Positions 1 to 5,847 of a DNA stretch of 9,904 nucleotides are shown here, one piece after another (position 1 is the first letter of the stretch; each line of letters begins with the position of its first letter). The stretch lies in the NCBI GenBank assembly GCA_002452295.1, contig DKEX01000083.1, positions 1 through 9,904 on the forward strand. Reading direction: 5' to 3'. The translations under genes and the position numbers were made by a program. This DNA is from Firmicutes bacterium UBA6811 (GTDB lineage Bacteria; Bacillota; SHA-98; UBA4971). The notes under the pieces were generated by a model. That model did not search any database. It saw only the letters and a list, made by a program, of their open reading frames with translations, and was not told the origin of the DNA.

Positions 1-21
1 CGTCTTCCAGCCTCTTGCCAT
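1..21 (-). CDS. 5' end of an unidentified gene, cut by window edge
   Basis: Only the first seven codons (MARGWKT) lie in the window, so no function can be given. The start is well supported. Reading the minus strand, AGGAGGTG sits seven bases upstream of the ATG at 21-19, one of the best ribosome binding sites in the window. The gene points away from the window, in the same direction as the upstream glycosyltransferase and regulator. It is separated from the glycosyltransferase by about 420 bp, so it probably has its own promoter. The TGGCAT repeats at 55-78 lie in its 5' region and may belong to its control. Confidence 0.6.
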
Positions 22-54
22 CTGGGTGCACCTCCTGTTCGATTCAGGTGATCT

Positions 55-78
55 TGGCATTCATGCCACTTGATGCCA
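55..78. promoter_or_regulatory. TGGCAT palindrome plus a third half-site, possible operator
   Basis: TGGCAT-TC-ATGCCA at 55-68 is a 6-bp inverted repeat with a 2-bp spacer. A third copy of the half-site, ATGCCA, lies at 73-78, exactly 10 bp after the copy at 63-68, so on the same face of the helix. The array lies 34-57 bp upstream of the start codon at 21 on the minus strand, where a regulator could act. The symmetry and spacing are seen directly; binding by a protein is inferred. Confidence 0.35.
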
Positions 79-438
79 CGTCCGTTTCGAGCCACCAGTT
101 TTTCTCCCACTCCGCTTGGCTTGCTCTGCGCCCGCATGGTGATGCCCGCGCCCAGGTGGCCGGTACACCGATCGGGGCGCCTCGTCTCGCCTCCTTCCGA
201 AGTAACCCTGTCCTCCTGCCTGGAACCTTTTCCGCGCCTCAACTCCCCAGCCCCTGCTCCCCGCTCACCAGCCCCCACTCCCCAATCTCCACACCCTGCC
301 GTCTGCAGTCGGCGACGCGCGCGGCGCAGTACGCGGCCCGCGGTCTCGGGCCCGGGCCTGCGAGGCGGGGCCCACAAGCACTGCCAGAATCAGGCAGCCG
401 AGCAGACTTCGACCGGCCGTACACCCTCACCTTCAGCT
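79..438. other. C-rich gap with a G-quadruplex motif
   Basis: I find no convincing gene in this stretch. Reading frames exist on both strands but have no ribosome binding site and no recognisable fold. The plus strand is markedly C-rich between about 230 and 300. On the minus strand, 283 down to 245 holds five runs of four or five G separated by loops of 3, 9, 4 and 2 bases, which fits a strong G-quadruplex pattern. The palindromic GGCCCGGGCC core near 350-360 lacks a T-run and is not a clear terminator. Confidence 0.5.
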
Positions 439-1755
439 TCAGCGACACCGCCTGCGCTGCCGTCCCGGAGCCGTGCCCAGGCAAGCCCTGCCCAGGCATG
501 TGTCCCACGCCCGCACGAACTCGGGTTTCTTCTGCTCGAACAGGATGCTCTGGCGTTCGACAAGGGCCTCGGCCTCCACGCTCGTCATGTGCCGGGCCTC
601 CCTGGCGAAAGCCGCGATCCTCCCGTTATAGAGAGGACTCAGCGCTTGCACCAGGGACGCACGGTCCACGGCACCTTGGCAATAGGCCTTCGCAAAGCCG
701 TACACGATGTCCACCCAGAGATCGGCAGGAAGCCCGGGATCCTGCGAGGCGACCAGCGCGTCGAGGGCCGAGAGGGCGGCCCGTCCCAGGACCGCTTCCC
801 AGATGTGCCCGCACGTCCGTCGGCCCGCCCTGAAAGCCTCGACAAGCCGCCTCTCGTCGATGGGGACCTGCTCGGGCTCCACCGGTCCGATGTCGGCCGC
901 CCCCCGCACCTCGACAGGCCTCGAGCCAGTCACATTCTTCCAGACGGCTTCATAGTCGCATATCATCCCGAAGAGCGTGGACACGACCTGCCTGAACATG
1001 GGTCCGAGGTCGGAGCCGGGGTCCTTGGCGTCGTGCACCTTCGCACCCAGAGCGGCCTGGACCACCTCTCCCGACTCGACGACGGCCGTGGTCGTCATGA
1101 ATATGTCCACGCCGAACCTCGCCACGTCCGTAGACCAGACGTCCTTCGCGAGATATCGCCGGGCGAGGGCGCCTGAGAAGCCGAAGTCCCCCCCTATCGG
1201 CTGCCGGACCCGAAGCCCGTAGAGGGCCCGAGTGAGGGGGTAGCAGATGGTGTTGGTGATGGTGGCATCGTGCTTGTGTCTTACGTAGTAAGGCGCCACG
1301 AAATCGTACCCCTCGAAGACCGGCCCGGCGAGCCTGCCTATCCAGTCCGGTCTGATGCTGCGCAGGTCGGAGTCGACCACGACGCACGCGGTCGCGTCGA
1401 GGGCGGCCGTGACCTCGAAGATCGCCCTGAGAGCCGATCCCTTGCCGGGAAGCCCGGCATACGTGAACGCAAGGCTTTCGACGCCGGGCGGCAGTTCTTG
1501 CGCGAGCACGACGTCCTGCGTGCCGTCGGTGGACCTGCCGTCCGAGTTGAGCAGCACGGCGCGCAGGCCAGGAAAGCAGGTCGCGGCGCCCGCCGCGGCG
1601 GCCGCCGCGACCTGGCCGATCGTGGATGAGTTGTTGTAGCTTGGTATTCCGATGACAATGTCCGCCTTCTTCATCGCCGCTACTCGGCGCGCGACTTCCT
1701 CAGGAAGCGCTGACCCCTGGTGCACCTGTCTTTGCCACTCCCTCTCTCTGCCCAT
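439..1755 (-). CDS. GT-A glycosyltransferase, mannosylglycerate-synthase-like
   Basis: A 438-residue cytosolic glycosyltransferase that should move a sugar from a nucleotide donor to a small acceptor. Visible features are the GT-A opening GIPSYNN (36-42), the nucleotide-binding LNSDGRSTDGT (69-79), GLPGKGSAL (101-109), a D-x-D metal motif DSD (128-130), RPDWI (135-139), QPIGGDFGFS (185-194), a conserved GVD (215-217) and a candidate metal-binding His in KVHDAKDP (His241). The order of RPDWI, a 'YxVRH..DATIT' block, QPxGG and 'GxD' matches my memory of mannosylglycerate synthase (GT78), and glucosyl-3-phosphoglycerate synthases are a neighbouring alternative. A compatible-solute or glycoconjugate role is therefore possible, but donor and acceptor cannot be read from sequence. 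The open frame extends upstream to 2424, but that part lies over the LacI gene in another frame. The ATG at 1755 has only a weak ribosome site; GTG at 1725 and ATG at 1674 are alternatives. It lies 74 bp after the regulator, on the same strand. Confidence 0.85.
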   Translation of the reverse strand: MGREREWQRQVHQGSALPEEVARRVAAMKKADIVIGIPSYNNSSTIGQVAAAAAAGAATCFPGLRAVLLNSDGRSTDGTQDVVLAQELPPGVESLAFTYAGLPGKGSALRAIFEVTAALDATACVVVDSDLRSIRPDWIGRLAGPVFEGYDFVAPYYVRHKHDATITNTICYPLTRALYGLRVRQPIGGDFGFSGALARRYLAKDVWSTDVARFGVDIFMTTTAVVESGEVVQAALGAKVHDAKDPGSDLGPMFRQVVSTLFGMICDYEAVWKNVTGSRPVEVRGAADIGPVEPEQVPIDERRLVEAFRAGRRTCGHIWEAVLGRAALSALDALVASQDPGLPADLWVDIVYGFAKAYCQGAVDRASLVQALSPLYNGRIAAFAREARHMTSVEAEALVERQSILFEQKKPEFVRAWDTCLGRACLGTAPGRQRRRCR

Positions 1756-1777
1756 GATGAGCGGGGAGACATCGCCT

Positions 1778-1801
1778 GCCGCCCTCTCTGTGAAAGGCGG
1801 C
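1778..1801 (-). other. Stem-loop between regulator and glycosyltransferase
   Basis: GCCGCC and GGCGGC pair across a 12-base loop within the 74-bp space between the regulator stop and the glycosyltransferase start. No T-run follows, so it is not a standard terminator. It could be an mRNA-processing or stability element that adjusts expression of the second gene. The pairing is seen; the role is a guess. Confidence 0.3.
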
Positions 1802-1829
1802 TGTCTTCTGTCGCTGGTTGAAGCGGGAC

Positions 1830-2837
1830 TCAAAGACCCGTGCCGCCGCAGGACGCTCTCACCACGAGCTGGCATTCGAGGACGGTCTCGATGTCTGCCA
1901 GGCGGTGCCCCGCCATCAGCTTGAGGAGCATCTCCATGGCGCTCGTGCCGAGCATCCGCAGCGGTTGCGCGACGGTGGTGAGAGGGGGCGTGACCACGGT
2001 CGCAAAGGCTGTGTCGTCGAACCCGATCACCGCGACATCGGCCGGCACCTTGAACCCGAGCTGGGACAGGGTTTTCATGGCTCCGATCGCCATCTCGTCG
2101 TTGGCCGCGAATATGGCCGTCGGTCGCGGGGGGGACTGCATGATCCTGGCGCACGCCCGCATCCCGGACTCCATCCGGAAATCCCCCTCCTGGACGATAT
2201 CTGGATCGAACCCTATCCCGCTCTCCTCGAGAGCCGCGCGATACCCCTCGAGGCGCGGGAGCCCGGACTCCGCATCGTCGAGCTGACCGCTGATGAAACC
2301 GATTCGCCGATGCCCGAGATTGATGAGGTATCGCGTGGCCTTCGCTGCTTCCGCCCTGTTGTTGATGCGGACGGTGGGAATGCCGTAGCGCGTCCCGTCG
2401 CGGCTTACCGTCACGACCGGGCACCTCTGTTGCTTTATCGCGGCCACGACGTCCGCAGGCAGCCGTCCGCTCATGAAGATGATGCCGTCCACCTGCCGTC
2501 TTGCAAGGAGGTCCAGATACTTGAGTTCCTTGGCGGCGTTCCTGCCGGTGTCACAAAGGATGACGCTGTATCCGTGGGCGTCTGCCACCCCTTCGATGCC
2601 TTTGGTGACTTCCGCGAAGAACAAGTTGGCGATGTTCGAGATGACGAGGCCCACCACGTAGCTGCGGCTTGTCGCAAGGCTGCGCGCGAGCGTGTTGGGT
2701 CTGTAGTTCATCCGCCTGGCGGCCTCCATAACCTGCTCCCTGGTCTCGGGGCGCACGTACGGATGGTTGTTGAGCGCCCTTGACACCGTGGACTCGTTGA
2801 GACCAAGGACTTTTGCGATGTCCTTCATCGTGGTCAT
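1830..2837 (-). CDS. LacI-family transcriptional regulator
   Basis: A 335-residue DNA-binding repressor with the usual family length and layout. The N-terminus MTTMKDIAKVLGLNESTVSR is the helix-turn-helix, followed by the hinge helix region RMNYRPNTLARSLATSRS. A periplasmic-binding-protein-like effector domain follows (VVGLVISNIANLFF, then DGIIFMSGR, GHRRIGFISG, and AIFAANDEMAIGAM near residue 250). Such proteins usually bind a sugar or small metabolite. The start at 2837 is chosen because the helix-turn-helix begins there and AGGAG lies nine bases upstream; an in-frame ATG at 2870 would add eleven acidic residues and has no such site. It precedes the glycosyltransferase, and two symmetric operators lie 57-136 bp upstream of its start, so it probably represses itself and the glycosyltransferase. 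The effector is unknown. Confidence 0.95.
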   Translation of the reverse strand: MTTMKDIAKVLGLNESTVSRALNNHPYVRPETREQVMEAARRMNYRPNTLARSLATSRSYVVGLVISNIANLFFAEVTKGIEGVADAHGYSVILCDTGRNAAKELKYLDLLARRQVDGIIFMSGRLPADVVAAIKQQRCPVVTVSRDGTRYGIPTVRINNRAEAAKATRYLINLGHRRIGFISGQLDDAESGLPRLEGYRAALEESGIGFDPDIVQEGDFRMESGMRACARIMQSPPRPTAIFAANDEMAIGAMKTLSQLGFKVPADVAVIGFDDTAFATVVTPPLTTVAQPLRMLGTSAMEMLLKLMAGHRLADIETVLECQLVVRASCGGTGL

Positions 2838-2893
2838 GCGTCTCGGCTCCTCTTCCTCGACTGCTGCCAAAACTGCAGTGGTCGTGCGCGGCT

Positions 2894-2907
2894 TGCAAGC
2901 GCTTGCA
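2894..2907. promoter_or_regulatory. LacI-family operator 1 (proximal)
   Basis: TGCAAGCGCTTGCA is a perfect 14-bp palindrome with a central CG, the hallmark of LacI-family operators. It lies 57 bp upstream of the chosen start of the adjacent LacI gene. A near-identical site is centred 66 bp further upstream. Autoregulation is inferred from position and symmetry. Confidence 0.8.
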
Positions 2908-2959
2908 GACTATGCGGTAAATAATCTCTGCACTTTGGGTGTGTGTCCGGGGCGCTTTC

Positions 2960-2973
2960 TGCAAGCCCTTGCA
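2960..2973. promoter_or_regulatory. LacI-family operator 2 (distal)
   Basis: TGCAAGCCCTTGCA matches operator 1 at 13 of 14 positions and differs only at one central base. The centre-to-centre distance to operator 1 is 66 bp, about six helical turns, which would suit DNA looping or cooperative binding. An AT-rich stretch (GGTAAATAATCTC on the plus strand, about 2917-2929) lies between the two sites and may hold the -10 region of the regulator promoter, although no clean -35 partner is visible. Confidence 0.7.
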
Positions 2974-3179
2974 AGCCCCGGGAAAAATACAAGCGGCGAA
3001 CCACCGCTCGTTTTCTCGGCCTTGTCATCATGACTATTCGATGCTCCGTCGCAAATTCCTTCCGTCCCGCCGTTTTTTGTGTGCGCCGCCGACCCTGGCC
3101 CCGCGGGGTGGGCCCTACCGCCCCGACCATGCGGCAACTCCAGCGTCCTGCCGCCATCGAGGCCGGCGGGGCCAGACTC
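2974..3179. other. Spacer upstream of the regulator, no gene seen
   Basis: Between the distal operator and the HEPN remnant I see no coding sequence with a ribosome binding site or recognisable fold. A small stem AGCGG/CCGCT followed by CGTTTT lies near 2991-3012 and is too weak to call a terminator. The rest is GC-rich sequence without clear symmetry. Confidence 0.4.
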
Positions 3180-3353
3180 TCACAGGATCAGGCTCACAAC
3201 CCAGGCCCACACTTCTTCGGCAGGCTCCAGGGCGCGACGGTACTCTTCTTCGCCGACGGGATCCCAGTGCCGTCTCCCAGTCGCCCGGATAGCGTGCGGT
3301 GACGGCATAGTCGGTTATACAGCAGGGCAACGCGCGCTCGAACGGCAGACAGG
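3180..3353 (-). pseudogene. Frameshifted 3' remnant of a HEPN-domain gene
   Basis: HEPN proteins are small helical proteins, many of them toxins or RNases paired with MNT nucleotidyltransferases. On the minus strand, directly after the creatininase stop, one frame reads CCITDYAVTARYPGDW. A one-base shift then continues as WDPVGEEEYRRALEPAEE, ending VWAWVVSLIL and a TGA at 3182-3180. The pattern 'L/TDYAVxxRYPGDW ... EEExxRALExAEEVxxWV' is how I remember the C-terminal half of this family. The 5' half is missing: upstream lies the intact creatininase gene in another frame. No start codon, ribosome site or MNT partner is present. It is most likely dead; a sequencing error could explain the shift but not the missing N-terminus. 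Confidence 0.6.
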
Positions 3354-4313
3354 CTACTCGGGCAGGCGGCGCAGGAAGCGCACGCCCCAGAGCATCGGTG
3401 TGATGTGCACTGGCGCGCGCCCGCCGCTGCCGAGGGCGCGCTCGAAAAGCTCCGCGCCGATGGCGACGCGGGCGGCCAGCATGGCCTCGCCGGCCTCGGC
3501 GCTGGCCCTGCCGGGGTCGCCCATGTACGGCTTCATCGCGGGGTCGCTCACCCAGGCTAGAGTGTTCGCGAGGTGCTCCAGGTCGCGGCCGACGACACGC
3601 CCGCCCAGGGCCCGGAGCACGCGCCCGAGCCGGGCCACAAGCACCGCCGCCCCGGTGCGCCGCGGCGGCAGCATCGACGGCGGGACCTCGCGAAAGTTCG
3701 CGGCCACGCGCTCGGGGCCGCAAGCGAGCATGAGTGATGTCTCGTTTGTGCCGGCGTGGTTGTCCGCATCGTCCCCGCATATCCCGGGGCCGAGGCCCGT
3801 GCGGCACAGAAACCCTGGGTCGTGCTGGACCATGAGCCGGTAGTCCACGCCGAACGGATCTATGAGATAGAACCTGTGCCTGCGCCAGAGCGTACGGGCC
3901 GCCGCCTCGACGGCCATCTGGTGGCGCGGGCCGCCGTGGTTGTCCGCCACGAACAGGTAACGGAACCCCTGCTTCGCAAGGCCGCGCCCGTAAGCAACGA
4001 GCACGCCCTCCAGGTGCGGCGCCGGCACCGAAAGCGACCCCGGGACGGGCAGCGCGTCAGACCCGGCATAGAGCGGCGGCAGCTTCACGAAGGTCAATTC
4101 AGGGTGGCGACGGGCCAGCGCCGCCGCATACCGCCGGACGAGCTCCTCGGAGATGAACACGTCGGTGCCCACAGGAAGGTGCGGCCCGTGGACCTCGATG
4201 GGGCTTACGCTAATGAAGAACACTGTCGTACCGCGGTCGAGCGCCTGCAGATCGGGTAGCCTCAGCTCCACATACTCGAGCACTCGCGGTCTCGCCTCGC
4301 CGGAACCCATCAT
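3354..4313 (-). CDS. Creatininase-family amidohydrolase
   Basis: A 319-residue soluble metal-dependent hydrolase of the creatininase/creatinine amidohydrolase family. The signature is complete: SPIEVHGPHLPVGTD (37-51) supplies Glu40, His42, His45 and Asp51, DNHGGPRH (124-131) is the Asn-His-Gly-Gly motif, and HAGTNETSLML (186-196) carries the conserved His and Glu. Family members open cyclic or linear amides (creatinine, formamidopyrimidine) or act as peptidases on modified peptides such as MftE; which applies here cannot be told. The substrate is probably not creatinine, since no creatine pathway genes are nearby. The start at 4313 (two adjacent ATGs) follows an AGAGGTGG-like site 12 bases upstream, and the extra 28 residues of the longer frame look non-conserved. 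It lies about 100 bp after two small genes on the same strand and may be in their transcript. Confidence 0.9.
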   Translation of the reverse strand: MMGSGEARPRVLEYVELRLPDLQALDRGTTVFFISVSPIEVHGPHLPVGTDVFISEELVRRYAAALARRHPELTFVKLPPLYAGSDALPVPGSLSVPAPHLEGVLVAYGRGLAKQGFRYLFVADNHGGPRHQMAVEAAARTLWRRHRFYLIDPFGVDYRLMVQHDPGFLCRTGLGPGICGDDADNHAGTNETSLMLACGPERVAANFREVPPSMLPPRRTGAAVLVARLGRVLRALGGRVVGRDLEHLANTLAWVSDPAMKPYMGDPGRASAEAGEAMLAARVAIGAELFERALGSGGRAPVHITPMLWGVRFLRRLPE

Positions 4314-4413
4314 CTCGTCCCACCCCACCTCTGACCGATCTGCCCGAGCGGCGCCCCGACGCGATCCCAAAGAGCTGAACCCGCAAGGCCGAGACAAGCC
4401 GAAAAACAGTCAG

Positions 4414-4725
4414 TCATCGTCTTGCGAGAGCCGCACCCCGGCGAGGCGCCGGCGGCCTCTGCCGCCGCGGGCGCCTCTCCACGCCGAACGCGTAATCCTC
4501 TTCGCTTATGACTCCCCAGTCCTGAAGGAGATGGAGGGTAGCCTCGAGCGCGGCCTCGTCGCCAAACAGCTGACGGATGGCGCGCACGTACTCCATGTTA
4601 TGTGTAACGTACCTGTGCCGCGGGCCGAGCCGTTCCATTGACTGGTCCATCAGCTTATGGACGAGTGGGTCCGCGTGCCCCAGGAGGACGCTGGCCGCCC
4701 TAAGATGCTCTTGTCTCCTGGGCAT
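4414..4725 (-). CDS. Unrecognised 103-aa protein, second of a coupled pair
   Basis: I do not recognise this family. The central part (about residues 30-80) looks like a folded helical protein: ERLGPRHRYVTHNMEYVRAI, then RQLFGDEAALEATLHLLQDW and GVISEEDYAFG. The conserved-looking His/Arg cluster PRHRYVTHN is worth noting. The last 25 residues are very rich in Arg, Pro and Ala and may be a disordered basic tail. No signal peptide or membrane segment is visible. The start at 4725 lies inside the upstream gene (26-bp overlap) and follows AAGGAAACGAAGAAGG, so translation is probably coupled. It may share a transcript with the creatininase gene 100 bp downstream. Confidence 0.65.
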   Translation of the reverse strand: MPRRQEHLRAASVLLGHADPLVHKLMDQSMERLGPRHRYVTHNMEYVRAIRQLFGDEAALEATLHLLQDWGVISEEDYAFGVERRPRRQRPPAPRRGAALARR

Positions 4726-5011
4726 CCTTCTTCGTTTCCTTGAAGAGGCTCTCGAGGTCCGACAGGAGCAGATCGGGAATCATGGCGCTCCTCTCCATGA
4801 CGTCGCTCGCCTTGGCAACCCACCGCTGCCAGATCACCCTGAGATGCTCGTCGCTCATGGTGGGGGCGGGCGCCTTCCCCTTGCCCTCACCCTCAACATA
4901 GAATATCTCCGACGGTTTCGTCTCCTTAAGCCACCTCACCACCGACGCCAGCGTCTCCAGCGCAGCCAGCCGTCTCTCGTCCATTGCTGCGCGCTCTTCT
5001 CTGATGTCCAT
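4700..5011 (-). CDS. Unrecognised 103-aa helical protein, first of a coupled pair
   Basis: No family is recognised. The sequence reads as a small, soluble, mostly helical and charged protein: an N-terminal helix MDIREERAAMDERRLAALET, a short basic Gly/Lys/Ala linker (EGEGKGKAPAP), and a C-terminal helical part HLRVIWQRWVAKASDVMERS continuing to a Leu-rich end (PDLLLSDLESLFKE). No catalytic motif, signal peptide or membrane span is seen. The ATG at 5011 is supported by GGGAGGGTG about ten bases upstream. The gene overlaps the next one by 26 bp. Small overlapping partners can form complexes, but nothing here tells their role. Confidence 0.7.
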   Translation of the reverse strand: MDIREERAAMDERRLAALETLASVVRWLKETKPSEIFYVEGEGKGKAPAPTMSDEHLRVIWQRWVAKASDVMERSAMIPDLLLSDLESLFKETKKDAQETRAS

Positions 5012-5400
5012 GTGCCGACTTCACCCTCCCCGACTCTCTCTGATTTGCCGCCATACCAGTAGGGCCACTGTGTCACCTGGCAGACCTGCTGTGCCTCCTG
5101 GCACCCGTGCGGCACTTCTGGATTCGACACAAGAAGACACATTCCTTCCGCCCTTCCGCGGCCATAGCGCGAAGCCCGTCCCGCGTTCTTCGGTTGTGCG
5201 GACCTCCCTGGGCCCCTATCCAGCAGAAGCTTTCCCGAGCACCGCCAGGGCTCCCGTGCCACCCCCACTGAGCAGCCCGTCCCCCTGCTCCCAACCGTCC
5301 GTGTGCACTGCCGTCCTGCTTTCCTGCAGCCCCGTCGCCCCACCATGCCGCGCATCGCCCCGCCCCGCCACGCCGACGCCTGGCCGTGTCGTCGCCTTGC
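5012..5400. other. Intergenic stretch, no gene supported
   Basis: This is the left part of the gap between the minus-strand cassette and the plus-strand superoxide dismutase gene. Frames are open on both strands only because stop codons are rare in C-rich sequence. Their translations are Arg/Pro/Ala-rich without fold-like patterns. The plus strand carries short C-runs (for example near 5260-5290). The first bases must hold the promoter of the minus-strand cassette, but I see no clear -35/-10 pair. Confidence 0.4.
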
Positions 5401-5468
5401 GCCGTGCCGCGCCCAACCGCCTCGCGCCGCGCCGCATCGCACCGCACCGCACCGCGCCGCACCGCGCC
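5401..5468 (+). repeat. RCCGC pentanucleotide minisatellite
   Basis: From 5426 to 5465 the sequence is eight consecutive five-base units, ACCGC or GCCGC with one ATCGC, and drifted units in the same phase extend left to 5401. Five is not a multiple of three, so the array is unlikely to be coding and would shift frame with each unit gained or lost. It is a likely slippage site. Confidence 0.75.
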
Positions 5469-5552
5469 GACGCCCCACGATTCAGTGGCGAGTGGCGCCC
5501 CTGTGGAAGGCTCGACTGCTTGGACACGCGTGAACATGGCAAAAAGAACGGA

Positions 5553-5770
5553 GGCGCTTCGGGCAGCGCCATGCAGCCGTCGCACAACCCGAATGACATG
5601 CATAAGCTGTACAGCCACGTCCACGTGGCGCAAGGCTGTCAGCCTCCCCCAAAGCTCGCCTCTTGGCAACTGAAAGGCTCTTTGGTGAAGAGGCATAGTA
5701 CTGCTCTGTCAGGTATGCATCCCTTGGAAGAGCTACGCCGTCAGAGGCCGCCAAGGCCGGGAGTCGGCCT
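5553..5770 (+). other. Hairpin-rich leader upstream of superoxide dismutase
   Basis: Three strong hairpins occur in 220 bases. GGCGCT/AGCGCC has a six-base loop (5553-5570). ACAGCC/GGCTGT encloses GCCACGT-CC-ACGTGGC (5611-5639), giving two competing stems. AGGCCG/CGGCCT has a five-base loop (5754-5770). The gene begins 77 bases later. I could not match them to a known riboswitch class, and no T-run follows the last stem. The transcription start is unknown, so this may or may not be transcribed leader. Confidence 0.3.
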
Positions 5771-5831
5771 GCCAAATGGCCCTGCCAGACCCGCCAAACC
5801 GGATGGCATTCCGTATCTGACAAAGCAGTAA
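5571..5831 (+). CDS. Doubtful small ORF just upstream of superoxide dismutase
   Basis: An 86-residue frame starts MQPSHNPNDMHKLYSHVHVA and stops 16 bases before the dismutase ATG. The first twenty codons have a GC-rich third position like a real gene; the later part (Pro/Arg/Gly-rich) does not. The only Shine-Dalgarno-like sequence, GGAGG, is 17 bases from the ATG and partly inside a hairpin. It could instead be structured leader of the dismutase mRNA. I do not recognise the protein. Confidence 0.2.
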   Translation: MQPSHNPNDMHKLYSHVHVAQGCQPPPKLASWQLKGSLVKRHSTALSGMHPLEELRRQRPPRPGVGLPNGPARPAKPDGIPYLTKQ

Positions 5832-5847
5832 TAGAGAGGTGATCGTT

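Noticed and set aside
70..1176. Long plus-strand frame opposite the glycosyltransferase
   Set aside because: It is antisense to a gene with clear family motifs and encodes Arg/Pro/His-rich sequence without a fold or ribosome site.
1756..2424. N-terminal extension of the glycosyltransferase frame
   Set aside because: It lies over the LacI gene in another frame, is rich in Arg/Gly/His, and has no GT fold; the GT-A domain begins only near residue 32 of the shorter protein.
3115..3807. Minus-strand frame containing the HEPN-like stretch as one intact gene
   Set aside because: Its first 150 residues are the wrong frame of the creatininase gene and are Arg/Ala-rich; only the end resembles HEPN and needs a frameshift.
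5426..5465. Possible CRISPR array
   Set aside because: Repeat units are 5 bp with no spacers; this is a simple minisatellite.
5553..5570. Minus-strand Rho-independent terminator (hairpin then TCCGTTCTTTTT)
   Set aside because: No minus-strand gene ends near it and the T-run is six bases from the stem.
5685..5705. Sporulation sigma-factor -10 (GGCATAGTACT) before superoxide dismutase
   Set aside because: It resembles CATANNNT only with one base off and there is no matching -35, so it is not strong enough to report as a promoter.
5004..5831. 275-codon plus-strand frame before superoxide dismutase
   Set aside because: Most of it is Pro/Arg/Ser low-complexity and the pentamer array lies inside it; only the last third could conceivably be coding.
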